From Fomitopsis serialis (lineage: Eukaryota; Basidiomycota; Agaricomycetes; Polyporales; Fomitopsidaceae), in the NCBI RefSeq assembly GCF_022376445.1, contig NW_025955503.1:1-23399 (forward strand): a DNA stretch of 23,399 nt, in the 5' to 3' direction. The translations under genes and the position numbers were made by a program. Every line of letters begins with the position of its first letter. Position 1 is the first letter of the stretch. Shown here piece by piece: positions 9,859 to 18,394 of the stretch. The notes beneath the pieces were generated by a model that was given only the letters and a program-made list of their open reading frames with translations, had not been told where the DNA came from and did not search any database.

Positions 9859-11897
9859 TTATATGTCCCTGGCCGGCTTGTTAGTGCATATTTCGTGATT
9901 GAACTGCAGATAGTTTACCTCGACCGGCGTGCCGGAAGCACTGTCAATTTCCTGGGCTGCAGAATCTGCTTCGACGCTTGGGTCCGCTGGTAGGAGGCAG
10001 GCGAATGTGAGGTAAGAGGTGTGCCCCCGAACTTCGGGAAATGTTTTGGAGAGGGTCGTCTTTGTCGAGGTCAAGGACTCGGCGGCATCTTGAGGTAATG
10101 CTGCTTCCTCGAGTTTGACGGCGCTTGTGGCTGGGCGTCCCGACGGCTGGTTCCCTGCTTCAGGCAAATGCTCGTCCTCATGCTGCATGGCGTCGTCCTC
10201 GTCGTCTGTCTTGGGCCTCTTCCCTGTGCTTCCCCCCGCTCTGTCGCCGTCGCCATCGTCCACATCGCCGGAACGCTTGCGCTTGCCGGCGCGCGAGTGG
10301 GCGATCTGTCGCAGGCGTTTCTCTTCCCGCCTCTGCTCAGCCTTCTTTAACTTCGCGCTGACCTCGCCGACGGTTGGGAGTACAGGCGCGGAGTCGACTT
10401 GATGGGGGCGCAGGAGGGTTTCGTACATGGTGATGTCTGGCAGACGTCAAGTGAGCTAAGCTATCGCTTCCGCCGGGCCTTCGCTGAATGACGGGGGACA
10501 AGGGTGACCATACCTGTGAAGCCAGCATCGTTCAGTGCGGTCACGGTCCGTAGCACCTGTTCCATGCAGGGGCTGAAGCAGCAGATCCGTGTTATTCGGT
10601 CGCTCTATCAAACGCAATCAGTATTGTGAATGCATGGTAAAGCCTAACCAGCTGTAAAGGGGGTGACAGAATGGAGATGCTTTACCCTCAATGCTTTTTT
10701 GGCATGCTCAACTGCCTCCCAAGGCATCGGCAGGTCGAGGAACACTGCCCGGAAGCGGTCATTCAGTGCCTACGAAGCCCTATCAATGCCTGAGCGAATG
10801 TACAGGCACGTACCGGCATCGACAGTATCAGCTACGGTGAACCCGTCCTTGCACACATTTCTGTGGGTGAGAGTAACGATGTCGTCCATGCCATGGCGGC
10901 TGAATTCTTCTCTGGAACGACTAGGTCAGTCTGACATCATCCAACCGACGCCTGGCAGAACGTGGGATGCTCTTGAACATCAGAAAATGGTACGGAAATG
11001 TTGTAAATGACAAGGTGGCGTTTGGAAGCACTATTGAAAGGAGGAGATGGTGTGGCTTCCGCTGCCATGTGGATGCGCCAAAGGAAATGCACCTACCTGG
11101 CCTTGCTGGCACGCGCCTCGTGGAACTCATATGACCATAGGTGCCCAGTGGACCCTATCGTACGTGCAACGGAATGGGTGAATGACCCGGATCCTGTGCC
11201 TGTGTTCGACACAACAGGGAAGGGTGCGCTGCTCAGCGTTGGGCAGACCACGGCTTTTGCGGGAACATACCTGTAGAGCCCTGATGTTAGTATTTGGAGG
11301 CACACATCCGCAGCCAGCTATCTCTGTGCGAGTGTTGAAAGCTTCCGGCTAGTGACTTATCCGTACTAGCATAGCCTTCGGGAAGGCTGTGCCAGAACGG
11401 ATGAGTCCAACTTCTCAAATTTTGTGTCTCAGAATTGAGATCCGCTCTCGTGAGGGCATCAAGTCAATCTTGACACTGCCGTGCTCCCGTCCCGGATGAC
11501 ATAATGGACGACGAACATACCAGCTTCGATAACACGGCTTCCAGGCTTGATGTTGAGCCATGAGCAGACGAAGGCGATGTCTGCGAGGTATAGAATTTGC
11601 GTACGATGCGGCAAGGCCAACGTCCAGAGTTCTGGAGTGGGCCTCAACACATGGATGAAGCCCTTGCCATTGCGAGAGCCGATCTTCGAGCCGTAGGGCA
11701 CGCCGATGAGATCTGCATGGCGATATACACCGTACTTGCTATTGAGCTCTCTTCCGGGGGTGATCACCAGGGGCTGGACTAAATCCCTGGTCTGACCGCA
11801 GTCAGCCCGGCCGAAGATGCGGTGAGAGAGAGAAGAGAATCACCAGCCACACGATGATCAAGTCGCCCGCTGCGATCTCTCTGGCGGTAGACCACAT
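9859..11897 (-). CDS. TRM61: tRNA (adenine-58-N1)-methyltransferase catalytic subunit Trm61
   Basis: Makes m1A58 in the T-loop of tRNA with the non-catalytic partner Trm6, in the nucleus. Exons in coding order: 11897-11844, 11791-11521, 11199-11097, 10911-10814, 10744-10686, 10604-10514, 10436-9859; all phases agree, giving 417 residues. Hallmarks: N-terminal MWSTAREIAAGDLIIVWL then TRDLVQPLVITPGRELNSK; the GKGFIHVLRPTPELWTLAL segment; SAM motif I VIEAGTGSGSFTHS (about 105-118); acidic ligand Glu in SYEFHE (133); catalytic VDAVFLDLPMPWEAV; TRICCFSPCMEQV; and MYETLLRPH. The family C-terminal strand EVRGHTSYLTFACLLP is preceded by a charged, poorly conserved segment with likely nuclear-localisation signals (GKRKR, GKRPK). 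Two introns are long for this window: 185 bp (11096-10912) and 321 bp (11520-11200), the latter apparently composite. It converges on RAD4 and diverges from the PAS gene. Confidence 0.95.
11200..11520 (-). other. Composite second intron of TRM61 with an internal zero-length exon
   Basis: The 321 bp between the GTATGT donor at 11520 and the CAG acceptor ending at 11200 must be removed to join VIEAG to TGSGS. Inside, on the minus strand, TACTAAC (11292-11286) is followed by CTCTACAG ending at 11271, directly abutted by a fresh GTATGT donor at 11270. The region therefore reads as a 250-bp intron (11520-11271) and a normal 71-bp intron (11270-11200) with no exon bases between them. Confidence 0.65.
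11361..11400. repeat. Strong hairpin inside the TRM61 composite intron
   Basis: GCATAGCCTT and AAGGCTGTGC pair over ten positions (one G-U-type wobble) around a CGGG loop. After a small internal loop a second arm, CCGT with ACGG, closes the 40-nt element. It lies in the upstream 250-bp part of the composite intron and could bring the donor and branch point closer together, or be a remnant of an intronic RNA. No snoRNA boxes were convincingly found. Confidence 0.6.
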
Positions 11898-12698
11898 GCG
11901 CCGTGGAGACTGCAACTTGCGGACGGGGTACAGCCCGAGTGCAGCTGAGCAGCTGCGGGTACAGAGAGAAATAACAAACGCGGAAGCTTTTTGGACGGGA
12001 ATGGGAAGAAGCGGCTGGCGGAAAGCGCAGAACGGGATCTGGCGGGTCGTTGAAAATCTCGGCTGGGTGTGTCAATTGACGGTGTGGGAAGATCCGTTAG
12101 CGAGCAGGGATCTTGGGCGAGGCGCTGGTACCGGGCTGGCGGAGCCAGGTTCACGAGCAATATCCTTGCATTCCTCCCGCGCCTTCACGGCTCCTCCGAA
12201 GCTCGCAGCCATTATTCGCATTCCGGCGTCACAGCCTGGCCGCAGGGCCTCCATCCCCAGCCGCAGCGGCGCCCTCAGCGGCCACACATCGCGCACGCAT
12301 CAACCGCGGCCGAATGAAATGCCCATCGACGTTGGCTGTCACATTGCTGTCTCTTCCAGTCGCGTGGAACGTTCCGCCCGTGTAACGGCAGGAAATCAGC
12401 GAAGGCCGTCCATTTCCTTTATCAGGCCTCCCTACCCCGCGGTTGCGCGGCCAATCGCTTTCCTCGACTCAAGGCAGCCAGGATTGTCGTCCCTGCAGCC
12501 CTGATCCGACAACTCTCCTGCGCGGGCAGAGTGTCTTCGATATACCGTGTACCTCAGTAGCATGACCCTTTATTGACCACTAGGAAGATTTGCCTGTGCT
12601 TCTAGAAATACGCGACTTATCTCCACGAACATTGCGCCTTCCTTTCTCTCTTACCACCACTTCGTTCTGCCTGCGCATTCGCGGAGCGCCTTACTGCC
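11898..12698. other. Divergent promoter region between TRM61 and the PAS gene
   Basis: About 800 bp separate the two start codons. The open frames here (11854-12504 plus and others) are not protein-like and partly lie antisense to TRM61 exons 1 and 2. A CCAAT box within GCGGCCAATCGC is at 12451-12455, about 245 bp before the PAS start. No clear TATA box was seen for either gene. Confidence 0.5.
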
Positions 12699-14119
12699 AT
12701 GGACCCCAACACTCCCTGTGTCTCTTTCAGTGCGTACCGCCTCTTCAGATGCTAACCAGGTCCTTTGCTGAGCCTGACGTCCGTGCTGTCCAGTCGGGAT
12801 AGTCGATTTCACGGAGCAAGTAAGGGCGTCTCTGTAGGCGCGCCTGTGTGGCGACTTGCTGATCGTATGGGACGACAGGCACGATGGGTCTACTGCTCAG
12901 AATCTGTAAACGATCTCCTGGGTACGAGGGCGTAACGCTTCTACGAGCAGCGGTTTGACTTTCGACCGTTTTTCAGGCTTTGAGCCCAGCGAGCTCGTCG
13001 GGTCGCCCTCTCTGAACTTGGTCCATCCCGATGAGTTCGACCAAGTGAAGGCTATGCACTATTCCACGATCACCCAGGACCGCGCGGCTGTCCTCGCATA
13101 CCTCCGTATGCGCCACAAGGACCCCTACAAGGGTTACATCCTTTGCGCAATTGTACGTCTCCGACATTACATATCGTATGACTAATGATGTCTGGCATAC
13201 TAATGTGCTGTCAGTCCCGTACCGTCTGCCAGAATGTCCTCGTCGGAAGTGTCTCGTTCGCTTCTCCTGGTCCAAAGGCCATGCATAACGCTTCGACGGC
13301 TCAGGAGGTCCGCATTATCACGCCATCTGCCAAAGACTTTGAGCTCAGGGTAAGGATGTCTTCGACGTGCACTGAGTGATACTAGTGGCTCATCAGTACC
13401 CTCTCGCAGCGCTGGAATGACCCCAATCCTATGCCACCGTGTCCGATCCCAGATCGCTTGCGAAGCACGCCGTCGCCAGCGTTTTCCTCGTCTACTCAGA
13501 GTAGACACAACTCGCCGAGCCCTAGCCCAGAGGCTGAGGCTCCTCCTCATTTCGACCCACTCCCGGAGCAGTCACCGCGCACAGCTCTCATTCTCAACCG
13601 GTTTTCCGTCAACTGCAATGTCTTGTACTGTTCAAACGATAGCTTGCTGTCCACCACACGCGTGACGGGACGGAGCTTCTACGACTTCGTCGCGCCAAAG
13701 GATGAGGACACGGTCAGGGCGTGGATAGACGTCATCAAGGGTTGGGGGGTGAACGAGCGTGGTCAGCCTAGTGATGGGGGTTTCGGCTTCGGGAAGTTCA
13801 CTCTGTGTGTCGCAGGCCGCGATTCAAGGTTAGCCACATGCTGAACACTCGTGTTAGTCATCTCGAGACACTTACCTTGCGACGTAGCGTCCGACAAACG
13901 GAGCCGGCGCCTGCCCGAAACCGCAATGGCTCGCACAACGCTAATCGCGACCCCGGAGCTCGTGATCACGGCCGATCGCAGAGGTCGACCCACAGCACGG
14001 CGCATGGCCGCGAGCGCAACCGCAGGGGGTCGGGCAACCGCGACTTTAAGGTCGACGCCATATTCTCTGCTCACTCTGACGGCCTCATGGTCATCATCCG
14101 CAAGTCTTCCTCCCGCTAG
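12699..14119 (+). CDS. PAS-domain protein, probable sensor without output domain
   Basis: Exons: 12699-12729, 12794-12819, 12879-12921, 12977-13152, 13215-13349, 13410-13828, 13888-14119, giving 353 residues; every phase closes. The first three exons are only 31, 26 and 43 bp. The N-terminal PAS domain covers residues about 10-120 and contains ARWVYCSESVNDLLGFEPSEL, SLNLVHPDEFDQVKAMHY and GYILCAISRTV. A proline/serine-rich linker follows (PSPAFSSSTQSRHNSPSPSP). A second PAS-like region has NRFSVNCNVLYCSNDSLL and GRSFYDFVAPKDEDTVRAW, is interrupted by an Arg/Asn/His-rich insertion, and ends with a DAIFSAHSDGLMVIIRK strand pair. The flavin-binding GXNCRFLQ motif of LOV domains is absent, so a White Collar-type photoreceptor is unlikely. 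No kinase, zinc-finger or other effector domain is present. A ligand- or partner-sensing scaffold is my inference. Confidence 0.85.
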
Positions 14120-15360
14120 AGTTGTCAAGAAGAAAACCGGGGGCGTACACGTCGTCGCTCAGCCTATTGAGACCTAAGGCTCTTCTGGCCGAGCGATGCA
14201 CAGCAGCCATCTCCACTGACGACCGCTTCCAAATTATTTTCCGCTACTTGCCGCGATGGTCTCTGTTATGTAGATATGTTGTATCATATGGTGTCTTATC
14301 GTGCGTTCTCCCCACTCCGCCTGGATATGAGCCTTGTGTCGACCTTGTTCAAATGCTCCTATACCCCTTTCATTGACCTCTCCCGCACAGGTTGGGATAC
14401 ATGCGTCCTCTGAATATATATAGTGGCCTTCTCTGGCATATGGCGGATGGTCGGACTCGCGTCGACCGCACTCGGTGCACGCGGGTGCGGTATGGAAGCT
14501 AGGAGTCTCATGTCAAGCCAATGCCCGCGAACTTCCGAACCGCTGACACGTTGCATTCTCCAGTTATCGCCCTGCATTTCGCCATGTCGGCATCCGGCCG
14601 CGCCTTATGGCTCTCCTCGTTGTGCCCTGCACCCGGTGCGTGCCTCTCACGGGAAGCAGGGCCTAGCTCCCACATTTCCGTATACCCGCACTCTTGTCAC
14701 TTATCGGGCCGTCGAAATGTCTGCTCTCTGGTCGCTTTCGGCATCTCTGGTTCCGGTCACTGACATGGATGCGAAAGCCGCAACGTGCCGACACAGCGCA
14801 GGTCAGCAGGACTACGGGGCCGAAAGCCTGACGCAACGCCTCGTCTCGAGGACCACCTGTCGACGAAATCTCAATCACTCATTCAACGAAGACCGCACCT
14901 ACTCGGGTATCGCGGCCTTTCATCGCCTGCATGAGCCATCGTGATCACTTGCGCAGCCCCCATACTGCCACCAGACAGCCGTGACACCAAGCCTGGAGGG
15001 TACCGGTTCATTCGTTCGGTTAATCAGGGATACTTTTCTCAAAACGGCGATCATGGAGGTTTATTCCGGTACGTCCGACACTTCCTTCACCAATCATGTT
15101 TCGAATATTATCCCCCGATGTTCCAATCACCGTGTCGGTGGCCAGTGCTCGCTCAGCGTCAGACATTGTCGTCGCAGTTGGTCGGAATGAACCTCTGTGC
15201 CTGATGGGCCTGACAGCGCTTCTTGATGCAGCATTCACTTACTTTACGGCCGCTTGAGTTCGGTCCTACACCGCGCTTTCGAAATGCTTCGACTCTGCAC
15301 GCCTCCGCGGACGTCGATACTGTTGGATCGTTCAGACCGAGAGCGTTTGCTGGCATACCT

Positions 15361-15380
15361 GCTTTAAGCGCACTTAAAGC
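15361..15380. repeat. Perfect inverted repeat, 8-bp arms
   Basis: GCTTTAAG and CTTAAAGC are exact reverse complements separated by CGCA. It could form a small hairpin or be a dimeric factor site. It lies in a stretch without genes, so no function is assigned. Confidence 0.8.
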
Positions 15381-15877
15381 GCAATTTTGGTTACGAGCGC
15401 GCCCGATGAGTCGGGTACCCGTACGTCGCAGTCAATGTGTATTGAATACCGTGTAGTGACACCTCCGGCTGATCAGCCATCTCGGCCTCGATCGCGACAG
15501 TTCCGCCCTCGAGGCGTCGCAGGGATGAAGACAAATGGTGGAGGCGCCTTGGAGGACGCTGTGATCGCCGCTGAGCTTCCTATCAAGGCTGGTGCAACCA
15601 TCGGGAAACAAGGGGGACCATGCAGGACCAACAACTCGCAGCCACACTTCCAGAGAAGATCGCCACGGGGAGCGCGCATCTCAGCGAACGCTCGAATGGC
15701 ATCTGAGCTTGTGGCTGGGCATGGCGGACTTCGTTGGCGCAGGCCGTCTAAGGCGGGTGCCGATCGCTGCCGGGGGCCGTGGTTCGTCTGCAACGGAGTC
15801 CGCCCGCACATTGTCCGTACGGCCGGAGCGCTCGCAAGGGGCCACGGGCTCTTTTTGTCATCGGAGGTGTAGCGTGG

Positions 15878-15883
15878 TATAAA
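15878..15883 (+). promoter_or_regulatory. Isolated TATAAA element pointing toward the membrane-protein gene 3' end
   Basis: GGTATAAAGGACGCGCAG is a good TATA context on the plus strand about 270 bp before the 3' end of the minus-strand seven-helix gene. No plus-strand gene follows, so if active it would drive an antisense or non-coding transcript. It may equally be a chance match. Confidence 0.25.
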
Positions 15884-16149
15884 GGACGCGCAGCGATCTT
15901 CCAAGGTATTTGTGGCCGCATCGATAGTCTCATGCCAAGGTCGTTGTGCCCGACCGTCCACCGGCCGCCATAATAGCGCTGAAGCTGAGGACCAGTCACT
16001 TGTTCGTGTAGTCGGCGGAACACAAGACGTGTATGACATTACTGATACATGTGTTTGCGGTGTACATTATGTACAACACACTGTTGTCGAGCATACAAGC
16101 TTCGGGTATATGTATATTAGAGATGTCGTACCAAGATTCCGCTCCAAGA

Positions 16150-17535
16150 TCACTGTCCAACAGTCCGTTCATCAAGCGGTGTGATGTGCACCGTCTTCGT
16201 CTCCTGGGCCTCAGGGTCCTCAAAGTCATCCCTGGTAATACCCGAGACCGACTTGCGTTTGCTGAACGTCGAATCTACGCCCGCGAACTGCATCGACCCC
16301 AGGGGAATGTCATCGCTGCTCGTATGGATATTGGTCGTGGTCGTGTTGCCCGGGCGGAAACGCGGTGCACTCAAGTTGACTTGCTGCTGCTGCGTCTGCG
16401 AGAAGCGGGACTGCACGTCATTCGAGGTGAGCGAGAGTCCCGCGAGGATGATGATCATCGTCGGCACGATGCCCTGCAAGTGATTGGTCGATCAGTCCAG
16501 TTACATCGCAAAACGGCGCGTGTGACGTACCGTCAGCTGCCCGATGGGATCGTAGACGATGTAGAACGAGTTTAGGCCGAGGAAGTAGAGCGTAACTTCG
16601 CAGATCAGAGCAACCGAGTAGATCATTCCGGACTCGACGACGATGACGAGGATTCTCCAGTAGCGGAAGCCGGCGGCTCCTCCGCTCAGGCGCAGCAAGT
16701 ACCTATCATAATGGATGAGCCTCGTTTGGAGTGATCTTGCATGTGGAGGCCGCAACGTACCATGCACGCAAAGCTACCAGACCAGTGACCACGATGTTCG
16801 TTGCGAGAGACAAGCTGAACAGGGAGCCGTTCCACCTGACGAGTGCTGGTGCGAACGCGCTGTGGTACTTCTGCCCTCGCGCGAAATAGACGGTTTGTCC
16901 AAATCCGCATACTGAAGAATTGTCAGCACAGAGCGAGTTCATATGACGATACCACTCACTCGCAGATCCGCACACAAGGGCAATGGGTACGAAACACATT
17001 CTCCAGTTTCGACCCCAGACAAGAAAACATCGCCAGACCTATGCGGATGTTAACGGAGTTCTGCTTATGCAAACAATACATACCACCACGGAGTCCCCTA
17101 CTACAGACTGAGAAACTAGATTAGCGTCTACGCATTGCACTGCTACTGAAGATGGCTTACATTGACCGTGTGCAATCCCACCTTCGCTACGTTGGCGGGT
17201 ATTGACACGTCGGCAAAGAACGCAGCAGGGCCGCCGGGTTGGTCACGAAGCACGATGAAGCCCATGATCAAGCGGTAAAAACCAAGGAAGACATGGCACG
17301 TTGAGAAACAGAACATGAGCACCGCAACACCGACAAGATATTTGTTGACTTTTGGTGTTCGCCGTCTTGCGATCAAAACATAAATGCATCCACTGAAGAG
17401 CACTATGTTCATGCCTGCAAACGGTTCAGGTCTTCATACTCTTAGACAAAGCGGGATTCGCATACCATAGAACATAGTCTCGAGCCAGATGGCTGCGAGG
17501 TACGCCCTATCAAGCGCTATGTCCGTTACTCCCAT
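16150..17535 (-). CDS. Seven-transmembrane protein of a basidiomycete-type family
   Basis: Exons in coding order: 17535-17466, 17414-17161, 17107-17084, 17038-16960, 16911-16761, 16702-16531, 16473-16150; phases all agree, giving 357 residues. Exon 3 is only 24 bp and two introns are 45 and 48 bp. Seven hydrophobic spans can be traced: MFYGMNIVLFSGCIYVLIA, YLVGVAVLMFCFSTCHVFLG, SVVGDSVVVWRCFLVWG, CFVPIALVCGSAICGFGQ, LFSLSLATNIVVTGLVAL, VIVVESGMIYSVALICEV and GIVPTMIIILAGLSL. The hydrophilic, probably cytosolic tail is Ser/Thr/Gln-rich (QTQQQQVNLSAPRF). Members with the DSVVVWRCxLVWG segment are abundant and uncharacterised in mushrooms. A receptor-like role is possible, but no ligand, G-protein or enzyme motif is visible. 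No signal peptide precedes the first span. Confidence 0.85.
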
Positions 17536-18394
17536 GGTGGGTCGAGTTCGTCGATGGTTCAGGAGAGGTGATGGCCAGTTCTGGGTACTTATCTAGAATG
17601 GACGTCGAGGAGAGATCGCAATGAGGATGAACGTGCACTTTCACGAGTCAAGTTAGAGCGAAGGGAAGGATGCTCGGCAGATATGAGGCCGCGTTAAGCT
17701 ACAAATAGCTCATGTTTAGCCACGCTAGTTTCGCGAAAAGGTTCGCGCTCAGACTCGAGAAACCAAGTTACTTCTCGCTGATGCGAACCCTCTGTGCATG
17801 AACTCAGACCGCTTCCATGACGGTGGCCCCGCGCCACTTCGGCCTCCTGACAAGCCACCAAGTGTTGGGCTGTGCCAGTGCTGTGCCGCCACAATGGAAA
17901 GACTGACGCGGCGCCCACGCATGGAGCGCAGAAGGGAAGAAGAGCTTATTTAGTATTGAGAGACTCACAGCCAATGACAGATGAAAGATGATCAACGGAC
18001 AGCGGTCCCGGAGTCAATGTTGCCCTGCTGGCGGACACGGTATGTGCCTCCCCTTTGACGGATAGCAGTGCAGCCTTCATGAACAGTCCGGAGGGAGCTG
18101 TGAGTCGTACTCGACAATGTCTTGAGCTGTCTTGACCGAGTTGCTTCCGGGCTTGGGCGTACAGTGTCACGGAGGAAGCCACGTTGCTGATCGGTTCCTG
18201 GCCACGCTTGTGGCGTCGCACCATACCCAGTTTGGCATCCTCACGTGCCACCACCCGAGCGCTTCCGTGGCACGGTCAACGCGAACCCGCGCGACGCGTC
18301 GCGGCGCGCTCAGTGCTGAACTGTGTCTTCATTCCTCCCCAGTGGCCGGGCGCGTTGGCAGTCTCACAGTTCTGGCCACACGATAACTATCTCA
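17536..18394. other. Divergent promoter region between the membrane protein and the RecQ helicase
   Basis: About 860 bp without a recognisable gene; small open frames on both strands (for example 17946-18254 minus) are not protein-like. The RecQ-proximal 150 bp is strongly GC-rich and carries the palindromic MCB element. An upstream in-frame ATG at 18323 would lengthen the helicase by 24 residues, but it lies just 20 bp after the MCB, which favours the ATG at 18395. Confidence 0.5.
18290..18303. promoter_or_regulatory. Palindromic MluI cell-cycle box upstream of the RecQ helicase
   Basis: CGCGACGCGTCGCG is a perfect 14-bp palindrome centred on ACGCGT (18294-18299), 95 bp before the ATG at 18395. 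Its first 12 bases are identical to the element before RAD4. MBF-type regulation at G1/S is the natural reading for a DNA helicase gene but is inferred from motif and position. Confidence 0.5.

Larger units (their letters stand above)
14120..16149. other. 2-kb convergent intergenic region with no convincing gene
   Basis: Lies between the PAS gene (plus) and the seven-helix protein gene (minus). The longest open frames are 14423-14944 plus (173 codons), 15387-15872 plus (161) and 15473-16039 minus (188). All are rich in Arg, Cys, Ser and Pro, with no recognisable domain. I cannot link them into a multi-exon gene. The region holds an inverted repeat (15361-15380) and an isolated TATAAA (15878-15883, plus). 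It may be non-coding RNA territory or a decayed gene. Confidence 0.45.

Noticed and set aside
10912..11096. C/D-box snoRNA in the 185-bp TRM61 intron (ATGATGT near CTGA)
   Set aside because: The C-like and D-like boxes are only about 10 nt apart or lack terminal pairing; the geometry does not fit a snoRNA.
11854..12504. 216-codon plus-strand frame in the TRM61/PAS promoter region
   Set aside because: Its first part is antisense to TRM61 exon 1 and the rest is not protein-like; no conserved motif.
14423..14944. 173-codon plus-strand frame as a possible secreted Cys-rich protein
   Set aside because: No convincing signal peptide and irregular Cys spacing; composition matches the surrounding non-coding frames.
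18323..18394. Upstream in-frame ATG of the RecQ gene as the true start
   Set aside because: It lies only about 20 bp after the MCB element and adds a non-conserved stretch; the ATG at 18395 leaves room for a leader.
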